Below are positions 38,434-45,930 of a DNA stretch of 64,000 nt, one piece after another. Origin of the DNA: Sphingomicrobium marinum (GTDB lineage Bacteria; Pseudomonadota; Alphaproteobacteria; Sphingomonadales; Sphingomonadaceae); the NCBI RefSeq assembly GCF_026157105.1, contig NZ_JANPVQ010000001.1:1915501-1979500 (forward strand). The letters run 5' to 3'. Positions within the stretch are counted from its first letter, which is position 1, and every line of letters begins with the position of its first letter. Both the position numbers and the translations under genes were made by a program. The notes under the pieces were generated by a model. The model made no database searches. It was not told the origin of the DNA and saw nothing but the letters and a program-made list of their open reading frames with translations.

Positions 38434-38703
38434 ATGTCGATTACGACGGAACGCAAGGCGGAACTCGCCAAGGAACATGGCCGCGGCAAGGACGACACGG
38501 GTTCGCCCGAAGTCCAGGTGGCCATCCTCACCGACCGCATCCAGACGCTCACCGAGCACTTCAAGACGCATGCGAAGGACAATCACTCGCGCCGCGGCCT
38601 GCTGATGCTGGTCAACAAGCGCCGCAACCTGCTTGATTATCTCAAGCGCAAGGATCACCAGCGCTATGCCGACCTGATTGCAAAGCTGGGTCTGCGCAAA
38701 TAA
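38434..38703 (+). CDS. rpsO: 30S ribosomal protein S15
   Basis: 89 residues, exactly the family length, from ATG 38434 with GGAAGGA nine bases upstream. Motifs [15 protein letters not shown] and [15 protein letters not shown] are diagnostic. It binds 16S rRNA helices in the platform. It probably has its own promoter in addition to read-through from truB. Confidence 0.97.
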   Translation: MSITTERKAELAKEHGRGKDDTGSPEVQVAILTDRIQTLTEHFKTHAKDNHSRRGLLMLVNKRRNLLDYLKRKDHQRYADLIAKLGLRK

Positions 38704-38713
38704 CGAATTTCCT

Positions 38714-38738
38714 GAAGGGCGCCCGCGGGCGCCCTTCG
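38714..38738 (+). terminator. Hairpin after rpsO
   Basis: GAAGGGCGCCCG and CGGGCGCCCTTC form a perfect 12-bp stem with almost no loop, 10 bases after the rpsO stop. The T-run is weak (CGCTTAT), so it may only attenuate, or serve as an RNase III/PNPase-related processing hairpin ahead of pnp. Confidence 0.65.
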
Positions 38739-38874
38739 CTTATCCGACCTTCATGCAATTCGGCACGAAGGCAGACGCAGGGGCAAAAAGAAACGCCCCG
38801 AACCGAGGTAGGCCGGTCAGCCTGCCAACCATGAGAGGCCCCGCTCGGCATCCGGCCAGCGGGTGACACAAAAT
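38739..38874 (+). promoter_or_regulatory. pnp leader region
   Basis: 136 bases between the rpsO hairpin and the pnp ATG. It contains short GC-rich complementary segments (GGCCGG near 38812 and CCGGCC near 38852) that could fold into a leader stem. In E. coli pnp is autoregulated through a leader hairpin cut by RNase III; the same here is inference. Confidence 0.35.
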
Positions 38875-41190
38875 ATGTTTGATGTGAAAACTGTAGAAAT
38901 CGAACTTGGCAACGAAACGCTCAAGCTCGAAACGGGCAGGATTGCCCGCCAGGCTGACGGCGCCGTGCTGGCGACCCTCGGCGAAACCGTCGTTCTTTGC
39001 GCCGTCACGGCCGCTAGGAGCGTCAAGGAAGGGCAGGATTTCTTCCCGCTCACCGTCCACTACCAGGAAAAATATTCGGCCGCGGGTCGCATTCCGGGTG
39101 GCTTCTTCAAGCGCGAAGCGCGTGCCACCGAAAAGGAAACGCTGACCAGCCGCCTCATCGACCGTCCGATCCGTCCCCTCTTCCCCGAGGGCTTTTACAA
39201 CGAGATCAACGTCATCGCCCAGGTCCTGAGCTATGACGGCGTCAACGAGCCCGACATCGTCGCGATGATCGCGGCATCGGCTGCGCTGACCATCTCGGGC
39301 GTGCCCTTCATGGGCCCGATCGGCGCCGCGCGCGTCGGTTTCAAGGATGGCGAATACATCCTCAACCCGACCGTTGCCGACATCTTCGAAGATGGCGGCC
39401 GCCTCGATCTCGTCGTCGCCGCCACGCGCGATGCCGTGATGATGGTGGAATCGGAAGCCAAGGAACTGACCGAAGACGAAATGCTCGGTGCGGTAATGTT
39501 CGCGCATGAAGCGTCCAAGAAGGTCGCCGACGCGATCATCCAGCTGGCCGAACAGGCTGCCAAGGAGCCGTGGGAACTCGATGCGGTCGACGACAAGTCG
39601 GCCAAGCTCGAAACGCTTCGCGGTGTCATCGGTGACGATCTCGCCAAGGCCTACAAGATCACCGACAAGGGCGATCGCCAGGATGCGATCAACGCGGCGC
39701 GTGAAAAGGCCCGCGAACATTTCGCCGACCTCCAGGAAAGCGATCCGGCCGAATATCTCGGGACCCTCAAGCTCGTGAAGAAGCTCGAAAGCGACATCGT
39801 GCGCAAGGCGATCCTCAAGGACGGCCAGCGTATCGACGGTCGTAAGGTGGACGAAGTCCGCCCGATCGAAGCCATGGTCGGCCTCCTGCCGCGTACCCAT
39901 GGTTCGGCGCTCTTCACCCGCGGTGAAACGCAGGCGATCTGCACCACCACGCTGGGCACCAAGGATGCCGAGCAGATGATCGATGGCCTCGAAGGGCTGA
40001 GCTACAATCCCTTCATGCTGCACTACAACTTCCCGCCTTATTCGGTCGGCGAAGTAGGCCGTTTTGGTTTTACCGGTCGCCGCGAAATCGGCCACGGCAA
40101 GCTCGCCTGGCGCGCGCTGCACCCGGTCATGCCCGATCACGAAGAGTTCCCCTATACCATCCGTGTCCTGTCGGACATCACCGAGTCCAACGGTTCTTCC
40201 TCGATGGCGACCGTCTGCGGCGGCTGCCTGTCGATGATGGATGCCGGCGTGCCGTTGAAGGCACCGGTTTCGGGCATTGCGATGGGCCTGATCCTCGAAG
40301 GCGACGACTTCACGGTCCTCTCCGACATCCTGGGTGACGAAGATCACCTCGGCGACATGGACTTCAAGGTCGCGGGTACTGCCGATGGCATCACCTCGCT
40401 TCAGATGGACATCAAGGTTGCCGGCATCACCAAGGAGATCATGGAAACCGCGCTCGCGCAGGCGAAGGGCGGCCGTGACCATATCCTCGGCGAAATGGCC
40501 AAGGCGCTCGACCACAGCCGTGGTGAAGTGTCCAAGCACGCGCCGCGTATCGAGACGATGCAGATCAACAAGGACAAGATCCGCGACGTCATCGGCACGG
40601 GCGGCAAGGTCATCCGCGAAATCGTTGCGGAAACCGGCGCCAAGGTCGACATCGACGATGAAGGCATCATCAAGATTTCTTCGTCCGACGGTGACGAGAT
40701 TGCTGCCGCCAAGGCGTGGATCGAAGGCATCGTGGCAGAGCCCGAAGTCGGCAAGATCTACACCGGCAAGGTGGCCAACATCGTCGATTTCGGCGCGTTC
40801 GTGACCTTCATGCCCGGCAAGGACGGCCTCGTGCACGTTTCGGAAATCAAGAACGAGCGTGTCGAGAAGGTGACCGACGAGCTGAGCGAAGGCCAGGAAG
40901 TCAAGGTCAAGCTGCTCGAGGTCGACCAGCGCGGCAAGGTCCGCCTGTCGATGCGCGTTGTCGACCAGGAAACCGGCGACGAGCTCGAAGACACGCGCCC
41001 GCCGCGTGAAAAGGGCCCACGTCGTGACGGTGGCCGCGGTGGCCGTGACGGTGGCCGTGGTCCGCGTGGCGGTGGCCGTGATGGCGGCCGTGGCCGCGGC
41101 CCGCGCCGCGATCGCAACGACAGCGACAAGGGCGGCGACAAAGGCGGTGACGATGGTCACATGCCCGCCTTCCTGACCGACGACGAATAA
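38875..41190 (+). CDS. pnp: Polyribonucleotide nucleotidyltransferase (PNPase)
   Basis: 771 residues from ATG 38875, matching the family start [13 protein letters not shown] 38863 is an in-frame alternative and neither has a strong ribosome site. Two RNase PH domains ([66 protein letters not shown]), a KH domain ([15 protein letters not shown]) and an S1 domain ([18 protein letters not shown]). It is a 3'-5' phosphorolytic RNase of the degradosome. Odd: after residue about 700 a Gly/Arg/Asp-rich RGG-like tail, then the conserved end PAFLTDDE. Confidence 0.97.
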   Translation: MFDVKTVEIELGNETLKLETGRIARQADGAVLATLGETVVLCAVTAARSVKEGQDFFPLTVHYQEKYSAAGRIPGGFFKREARATEKETLTSRLIDRPIRPLFPEGFYNEINVIAQVLSYDGVNEPDIVAMIAASAALTISGVPFMGPIGAARVGFKDGEYILNPTVADIFEDGGRLDLVVAATRDAVMMVESEAKELTEDEMLGAVMFAHEASKKVADAIIQLAEQAAKEPWELDAVDDKSAKLETLRGVIGDDLAKAYKITDKGDRQDAINAAREKAREHFADLQESDPAEYLGTLKLVKKLESDIVRKAILKDGQRIDGRKVDEVRPIEAMVGLLPRTHGSALFTRGETQAICTTTLGTKDAEQMIDGLEGLSYNPFMLHYNFPPYSVGEVGRFGFTGRREIGHGKLAWRALHPVMPDHEEFPYTIRVLSDITESNGSSSMATVCGGCLSMMDAGVPLKAPVSGIAMGLILEGDDFTVLSDILGDEDHLGDMDFKVAGTADGITSLQMDIKVAGITKEIMETALAQAKGGRDHILGEMAKALDHSRGEVSKHAPRIETMQINKDKIRDVIGTGGKVIREIVAETGAKVDIDDEGIIKISSSDGDEIAAAKAWIEGIVAEPEVGKIYTGKVANIVDFGAFVTFMPGKDGLVHVSEIKNERVEKVTDELSEGQEVKVKLLEVDQRGKVRLSMRVVDQETGDELEDTRPPREKGPRRDGGRGGRDGGRGPRGGGRDGGRGRGPRRDRNDSDKGGDKGGDDGHMPAFLTDDE
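41021..41112 (+). repeat. GGTGGCCGT-type low-complexity repeat encoding the PNPase RGG-like tail
   Basis: Imperfect tandem copies of GGTGGCCGT(G/C) within the 3' end of pnp, encoding units such as [12 protein letters not shown] and PRGGGR. Such repeats can change copy number between strains. Confidence 0.8.
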
Positions 41191-41213
41191 GTCTTCGGAC
41201 CAGCGAACAGAAG

Positions 41214-41245
41214 AAGGGCCTCGCGAAAGCGGGGCCTTTTTTTTG
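41214..41245 (+). terminator. Rho-independent terminator after pnp
   Basis: AAGGGCCTCGC-GAAA-GCGGGGCC followed by eight T, 23 bases after the pnp stop. A very strong canonical terminator that ends the truB-rpsO-pnp unit and isolates the copper block downstream. Confidence 0.95.
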
Positions 41246-41325
41246 TGCTGCGGAATGTTGCGGGTGGCCCGCGACTGCAATAGCCTCGGGCGCACGACAA
41301 TGCCGTCAGAGTAGGTAGGAAATTC

Positions 41326-41838
41326 ATGACCATCATCAAAATTGCCGCACTGGCCGCTTCGGTCTCGTTGCTGCCACTGCCCGCCCATGCGCAAGACCAT
41401 AGCGCGCACAAGGAACATGGCGCCGATGCGATGGCGCACGATCATCATGCGATGATGCACCGCGGTGCAATCGAAACGCTGAAGGCGTATCGAGCGGCGC
41501 TGGTTGGGCTGGATGCCGATGCGATGACCGCGCTCTTTGCAGACGACAGTCGCGTTTTCGAAAACGGCAAGGATGAAGGCACCTTTGCCAACTATCTCGA
41601 CCATCATATCGGTCCCGAACTCGATGCGATCGAGACATTCACCTTCACCGATCCGACACTCGATGTCGAGGTAATGGGCCACATGGCGATCGGACGCGAG
41701 ACCTATCGCTACGATATCAAGTTGAAGGACGGCCGCGAAATCGCGCGTGACGGCGTAGCCACCTCGGTTCTTAAACACGACGCCCACGGGTGGAAGATCG
41801 TCCGCTACCACAGTTCCTCCCGGCCGGTGCGCGACTAG
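41326..41838 (+). CDS. Secreted His-rich NTF2-like (SnoaL/DUF4440-type) protein
   Basis: 170 residues with a signal peptide cleaved after PAHAQ. The mature N-terminus is His/Met-rich (DHSAHKEHG, MAHDHHAMMHRG), suited to binding copper or other soft metals. Residues about 50-165 resemble the NTF2-like fold (LKAYRAALVGLDADAMTALFADDSRVFENG, HGWKIVRYHSS). No catalytic role can be named. A GTAGGTAGGA site precedes the ATG. It begins a three-gene run towards the CsoR region, so a periplasmic metal-binding role is a reasonable inference. Confidence 0.78.
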   Translation: MTIIKIAALAASVSLLPLPAHAQDHSAHKEHGADAMAHDHHAMMHRGAIETLKAYRAALVGLDADAMTALFADDSRVFENGKDEGTFANYLDHHIGPELDAIETFTFTDPTLDVEVMGHMAIGRETYRYDIKLKDGREIARDGVATSVLKHDAHGWKIVRYHSSSRPVRD

Positions 41839-41840
41839 AC

Positions 41841-42434
41841 ATGGGCCGATATCTCGGTTGGTGGCTGCTGCTGGTATACTTGCTGGGTGCCCCCGCCCTC
41901 GCCCATCCGGACAAACCGCACGGGGGGAACGAAGCGCCAACGGAAATGGTCATGAACGCAGCGGCGCCCGAAGTCGTCGCGGCGCCTTCGCCTTCGGTCG
42001 AACCCTTGGGACCGCTAGCAAGAACCGGCAGATGGATGGGCCGGCTGCACCCGGCGATTGTCCATTTCCCGCTCGCGCTCGCGCCTCTGGCCCTCTTGGC
42101 CTTGTGGCTCGCGCGTCGGCGCAAGTCGTTCGAACAGACGGCTAGCTTCATGATCATTGCGGCCGGCATAACCGGTCCCGTTGCCGCCGCGGTCGGCTGG
42201 TTGGCAGCGGTACCGGCGTGGTGGGACTCCGATCCGATCGTGGCGTGGCATCGGTGGGTCGGAACGCTGCTTGGCGCCGCGCTCGGTATATTTGGCTGGG
42301 TCGTCTGGAAAAGACCCGCCACGCTAACCAAGCGCTGGTTGTGGCAAAGCTATCTGGTTCTTGTCATCCTGCTGATCATACAAGGCTGGCTGGGCGGCGC
42401 GATGATCCACGGGTTGAATCACCTGAACTGGTAG
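41841..42434 (+). CDS. DUF2231 membrane protein
   Basis: 197 residues from ATG 41841, two bases after the preceding stop. A signal-like helix (WWLLLVYLLGAPALA) is followed by a short loop with HPDKPHGG and then a four-helix DUF2231 domain with its hallmark LHPAIVHFPLALAPLALLAL, plus WVVWKR and MIHGLNHLNW at the end. DUF2231 proteins often sit in metal or redox clusters and some resemble cytochrome b561-like membrane proteins, but no activity is established. Conserved His residues in membrane helices could bind heme or metal. Confidence 0.8.
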   Translation: MGRYLGWWLLLVYLLGAPALAHPDKPHGGNEAPTEMVMNAAAPEVVAAPSPSVEPLGPLARTGRWMGRLHPAIVHFPLALAPLALLALWLARRRKSFEQTASFMIIAAGITGPVAAAVGWLAAVPAWWDSDPIVAWHRWVGTLLGAALGIFGWVVWKRPATLTKRWLWQSYLVLVILLIIQGWLGGAMIHGLNHLNW

Positions 42435-42466
42435 CGGCCGGAACAATCCCAAAAGTCCGCTCATTA

Positions 42467-42484
42467 CTCCCATAAAACAGGGAG
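42467..42484 (+). promoter_or_regulatory. Small hairpin that would mask the ribosome site of the DUF305 gene
   Basis: CTCCC pairs with GGGAG across an 8-base loop (ATAAAACA); GGGAG is the apparent Shine-Dalgarno sequence of the following gene. The stem is short, so an effect on translation is only a possibility. Confidence 0.35.
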
Positions 42485-42492
42485 AAATGCGT

Positions 42493-43101
42493 ATGTCCGG
42501 TTCGACTCATCACGGCAAATCGAGCAAGTGGCCGACCTTCTTCGCGATGATCGCCACATCGATCGTCACGATGTTCGTGCTCAAATATTCGAATGTTTGG
42601 GAACCGAACCACGTCTATTTTAGCCAAACGCGCATGTACATGGCGCTCCTGATGGGGATGGCGATGATCGTCATCATGCTTGGTTTCATGTGGGGCATGT
42701 ACAAGACGCTTACCACCAAGGTTTTGGTGATGGTCGGCGCCATAATCGGCTTCGCACTATTTCTGTGGTTGGCGCGCAGCCAGGCCACCGTGGAGGACGA
42801 AGCCTGGATGAAGGCCATGATCCCGCACCATTCGATTGCCGTGCTCACGTCCAGCCGCGCCGACATCTCGGATCCGCGCGTGCGCGAACTCGCCGATGCG
42901 ATCATCGAGGCCCAAGTCCGCGAAATCGCGGAAATGGAGCTACTGCTCGCAGATATCGAGGCCAATGGCGAAATGGGCGACGGCACGCCGATCGCGCCGC
43001 GCAGCGCCGAGCTCACGCCCGAGTTGCTGGAAGAAGCGAAGAAAGTGGTGAAGCGCGACATCGGCGAAGATGCTCGCGAGGAAGTCGAAGTCGGCGACTA
43101 G
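42493..43101 (+). CDS. DUF305 family protein with membrane anchor
   Basis: 202 residues; ATG 42493 has GGGAG eight bases upstream, ATG 42487 is an alternative. The first half has three hydrophobic helices (FFAMIATSIVTMFVL, MALLMGMAMIVIMLGFMWG, VLVMVGAIIGFALFLWL). The second half is the DUF305 helical domain with its signature MIPHHSIAV and RVRELADAIIEAQVREIAEME. DUF305 (ferritin-like fold) proteins are frequent in copper and other metal resistance clusters; the two His of MIPHH are candidate ligands. Its stop overlaps that of the convergent glutaredoxin-MauE gene (CTAG). Confidence 0.85.
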   Translation: MSGSTHHGKSSKWPTFFAMIATSIVTMFVLKYSNVWEPNHVYFSQTRMYMALLMGMAMIVIMLGFMWGMYKTLTTKVLVMVGAIIGFALFLWLARSQATVEDEAWMKAMIPHHSIAVLTSSRADISDPRVRELADAIIEAQVREIAEMELLLADIEANGEMGDGTPIAPRSAELTPELLEEAKKVVKRDIGEDAREEVEVGD

Positions 43102-43829
43102 AGGACGGTCGGCTTCACCAGCATCCAAACTGCCATGCCGATCATAAAGAGATTTTCGGTCAGCGAGACGAAGCCTAGTGGCACGTTGCTGTTACCGCCG
43201 ACGCAGGCGCATTTGAGCGATCTTTTGTCGATGTAGACCGCCTTGAACACACTTGCCGCCCCGATCGTGCCGATAAACAGTGCGACCGGGATTGAGACGA
43301 TCTTGAGGACATGCGCCGTCATCAGCACGCCCGCCAGCCCTTCGAGCCACGGGTAAAGGAAGCTGTAAGGCACCCATTTGCGCGCCAACAGGTCGTAATT
43401 GACGAATGAAAGCGAGAAGGCCTCGATATCGCGCAGCTTGAGATAGGCCAGCGCACACATCGAGAAGCTAACGAACCATTCGGCTGCAAGGATCGATATG
43501 GCCTGCCCTGTCGCGACCCAACCCGCGCCCAGCGCCATTAGCGCCGTCATCGCGAACAGGATGCCCACCGGCCAGTATGTCGTGCCCTCCTGCACCTTGC
43601 CGAGATGCTTGCGCAGGTCCGAATAGCCGCCGATCCGTTCGTCGCCGAGCCAGATCTGGGGGGTGGTCGTTACATCATGCTCCGCCTTGAACGCCTCGAC
43701 TTTGGGTCGCGATGTAAGGTGATGATCGTCGACCTTGAACCCCTCGCGCTTCAAGAGGTCGAGCGCCTTGAGCCCCGAGGGGCAAAGATGATCGGGCATG
43801 ACCATCCGGTAGAGCGTTGCTTCCTTCAT
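43098..43829 (-). CDS. Glutaredoxin-MauE/DoxX-like fusion membrane protein
   Basis: 243 residues. Residues 1 to about 80 form a glutaredoxin-like domain with a single active-site cysteine (DHLCPSGLKAL) and the cis-Pro motif TTPQIW; residues about 85-243 form a MauE-type membrane domain of four helices with the cysteine motif KCACVGGNSNVPLG between the last helices. MauE-type proteins take part in redox maturation of periplasmic proteins. The gene overlaps csoR by 4 bases (ATGA), so it is under the same operator and is probably made when copper is high. Confidence 0.85.
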   Translation of the reverse strand: MKEATLYRMVMPDHLCPSGLKALDLLKREGFKVDDHHLTSRPKVEAFKAEHDVTTTPQIWLGDERIGGYSDLRKHLGKVQEGTTYWPVGILFAMTALMALGAGWVATGQAISILAAEWFVSFSMCALAYLKLRDIEAFSLSFVNYDLLARKWVPYSFLYPWLEGLAGVLMTAHVLKIVSIPVALFIGTIGAASVFKAVYIDKRSLKCACVGGNSNVPLGFVSLTENLFMIGMAVWMLVKPTVL

Positions 43830-44101
43830 CGCTTGGCCTTCTCGAACAGATTGATGAGCTCGGCGAACTTTTCGCGCTGCTCGCTGGTGTCGCCGCTGGC
43901 GATGGCCTCGGAAATGCAGCAGGCGGCATGGTCTTTCAGGACTTCGCTCTCGGCGCGCGACAAGGCGGCTTTCACCGCCTGGATCTGGTTGAGGATATCG
44001 ATGCAGTAGCGATCCTCATCCACCATTTTGGCGATGCCATTCACCTGCCCCGAAATGCGGCGGAAACGGTTGGCCTTCTGTGTCTTTCGGTCGGTCGCCA
44101 T
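43826..44101 (-). CDS. csoR: CsoR-family copper-sensing transcriptional repressor
   Basis: 91 residues from ATG 44101, with AAAGGA just upstream (GTG 44116 would extend it by 5 residues). The DUF156 four-helix fold starts NRFRRISGQVNGIAKMV. The copper ligands are Cys33 (RYCIDIL), His58 (KDHAAC) and Cys62; the spacing of 25 and 4 residues equals that of Cys36-His61-Cys65 in Mycobacterium CsoR, so a Cu(I) sensor is more likely than a nickel (RcnR) or formaldehyde (FrmR) sensor. It should leave the box at 44123-44139 when Cu(I) binds. Confidence 0.92.
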   Translation of the reverse strand: MATDRKTQKANRFRRISGQVNGIAKMVDEDRYCIDILNQIQAVKAALSRAESEVLKDHAACCISEAIASGDTSEQREKFAELINLFEKAKR

Positions 44102-44122
44102 AGGTCCTTTGTCCACTTTACA

Positions 44123-44139
44123 ATACCCTAGGGGGGTAT
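44123..44139. promoter_or_regulatory. CsoR operator between csoR and copA
   Basis: ATACCCTAGGGGGGTAT: a near-palindromic G/C-tract box of the TACCC...GGGTA type bound by CsoR proteins. It lies 22 bases upstream of the csoR ATG and 39 bases upstream of copA, so one site can repress both divergent units. TATATA directly after it could belong to the copA -10 element. Confidence 0.85.
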
Positions 44140-44178
44140 ATATAGGCGAGCCATCGACAACGCAAGCGTGATTCCCAG

Positions 44179-45930
44179 ATGAATGACATCTCTATTACCC
44201 GCCGCGGCCTTTTGAAGACCACTGCCGCCCTTGGCCTGACGGCCGCGGCCATGCCCGCGTGGGCGCGCGGCGCCGACCTCAACCATGGCATGGTCCGCCA
44301 GGGATTCGACGAAGTCCGCGGACCCGCGATCGACCTCACGGTCGGTACCCACAAAACGCGCATCGCGGGGCGCAGCGGTCACGCCATCGCCGTCAATGGC
44401 AGCGTTCCGGGCCCGCTGGTGCGCCTCAAGGAAGGCACGACCGCGCGGCTGACGGTGCACAACCATTTGAAGGAAGACACCTCGATCCACTGGCACGGGC
44501 TGCTGCTGCCTTTCCAGTTCGACGGCGTTCCCGGCGTCAGCTTCCCTGGGATCGAACCCGGCAAGAGCTTCACCGCCGAGTTCCCTGTTCGCCAGCACGG
44601 CACCTATTGGTATCATTCGCATAGTGGGCTGCAGGAACAGGCGGGTCATTACGGCGCGATCATCGTCGATCCGGCGGGCGAAGATCCCGTGCAAGCCGAC
44701 CGCGACTACATGATGGTCCTGTCGGAATTCACCCCGCTCCATCCCCACACCGTCTTCGACAAGCTGAAGAAGGGCGAAGGCTATTTCAATCGCCAGCAGC
44801 GCAGCTGGACCGATGACTATCCCTTGAGCGCGTCGGAACGCCGCATGTGGGCCGAAATGCGCATGATGCCGACTGACATTCTCGATGTGACGGCCGAGAC
44901 CTACACCTATCTCATCAACGGCCATGCGCCGATCGATGGGCTCGAATATGCCTTCACGCCGGGACAGCGCGTGCGCCTGCGCCTCGTCAATGCGGGCGCG
45001 ATGACGTTTTTCAACGTGCGCATCCCGGGGCTGAGCTTCGAGGTCGTGCAGGCCGACGGGCAGGATGTCGAACCGGTCACGGTGGACGAACTGCAGATCG
45101 GCGTTGCGGAAACGTACGACATCGTCGTCACGCCGGGCGCGGCTGAGGCGTACACGATCGTCGCGGAATCGATGGATCGCTCGGGCATGGCGATCGCCAC
45201 GCTGGCGCAGCGCCCCGGTGCCCGCGCCCCAATCCCGCCGCTTCGCAAGCCGGCGCTGCTTACCATGAAAGACATGGGGCATGGCGGGATGGATCATGGC
45301 GGAGGTCATGAGGGCCACGACATGGGCGATAGTGATGCGGGCGGCATGGACATGTCGGGCGGCATGAACATGCGCGACACCTCGCTATTGCCCGATAGCG
45401 TCAAGGTCGGTCCCGGGATCGACATGGTGGCGATGAACCCGGTCGATCGCATGGGCGATCCGGGCGTCGGGCTCGACGATGTCGGTCACAGGGTCCTGAC
45501 TTACAAGGATCTGCGTGCGCTGCGTCCCAACCCCGACACGCGAAAGCCGAGCCGGCTGCTGGAATTGCACCTGACCGGCAACATGGAACGCTACATGTGG
45601 TCGTTCGACGGCCAGAAATTCAATGCGGTTTCCGACAAGCCCATCCGCTTCGCTTATAACGAGCGCGTGCGGGTGAAGCTCGTCAACGACACGATGATGG
45701 CGCACCCCATCCACCTGCACGGCCACTTTTTCGAACTGGTCAACGGCGCCGATCAGGCCAGCCAGCCGCAAAAGCACACGTTGATCGTGCAGCCGGGCGG
45801 AAGCGCGCAGTTCGACCTCACCGCGAACGAGCCGGGCGACTGGGCCTTCCACTGCCACCTGCTTTATCACATGCACGCCGGGATGTTTCAGGTCGTCACG
45901 GTGGCGTCTCCGGCAGGAGGCGTTGCATGA
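44179..45930 (+). CDS. copA: Copper resistance multicopper oxidase CopA
   Basis: 583 residues with a Tat signal (TRRGLLK at residues 7-13, then a hydrophobic stretch to AWARG). The four multicopper-oxidase motifs are present: IHWHGLLLPF, YWYHSHSG, HPIHLHGHFF and HCHLLYHMHAGM with type 1 Cys, His and Met ligands. A Met/His-rich insert (KDMGHGGMDHGGGHEGHD, then GGMDMSGGMNM) at about residues 365-400 is typical of CopA/PcoA. It oxidises or sequesters Cu(I) in the periplasm. It overlaps copB by 4 bases. Confidence 0.95.
   Translation: MNDISITRRGLLKTTAALGLTAAAMPAWARGADLNHGMVRQGFDEVRGPAIDLTVGTHKTRIAGRSGHAIAVNGSVPGPLVRLKEGTTARLTVHNHLKEDTSIHWHGLLLPFQFDGVPGVSFPGIEPGKSFTAEFPVRQHGTYWYHSHSGLQEQAGHYGAIIVDPAGEDPVQADRDYMMVLSEFTPLHPHTVFDKLKKGEGYFNRQQRSWTDDYPLSASERRMWAEMRMMPTDILDVTAETYTYLINGHAPIDGLEYAFTPGQRVRLRLVNAGAMTFFNVRIPGLSFEVVQADGQDVEPVTVDELQIGVAETYDIVVTPGAAEAYTIVAESMDRSGMAIATLAQRPGARAPIPPLRKPALLTMKDMGHGGMDHGGGHEGHDMGDSDAGGMDMSGGMNMRDTSLLPDSVKVGPGIDMVAMNPVDRMGDPGVGLDDVGHRVLTYKDLRALRPNPDTRKPSRLLELHLTGNMERYMWSFDGQKFNAVSDKPIRFAYNERVRVKLVNDTMMAHPIHLHGHFFELVNGADQASQPQKHTLIVQPGGSAQFDLTANEPGDWAFHCHLLYHMHAGMFQVVTVASPAGGVA

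Noticed and set aside
41191-41325. A second CsoR box upstream of the NTF2-like gene
   Set aside because: I looked for a TACCC...GGGTA dyad and found none; co-regulation of that trio with CsoR is therefore unproven.
38740-41940. A 1066-residue open frame on the minus strand
   Set aside because: It lies antisense to pnp and the NTF2-like gene; the GC-rich codon pattern of pnp keeps the opposite frame open. The sequence resembles no protein and is low in plausible domain structure.
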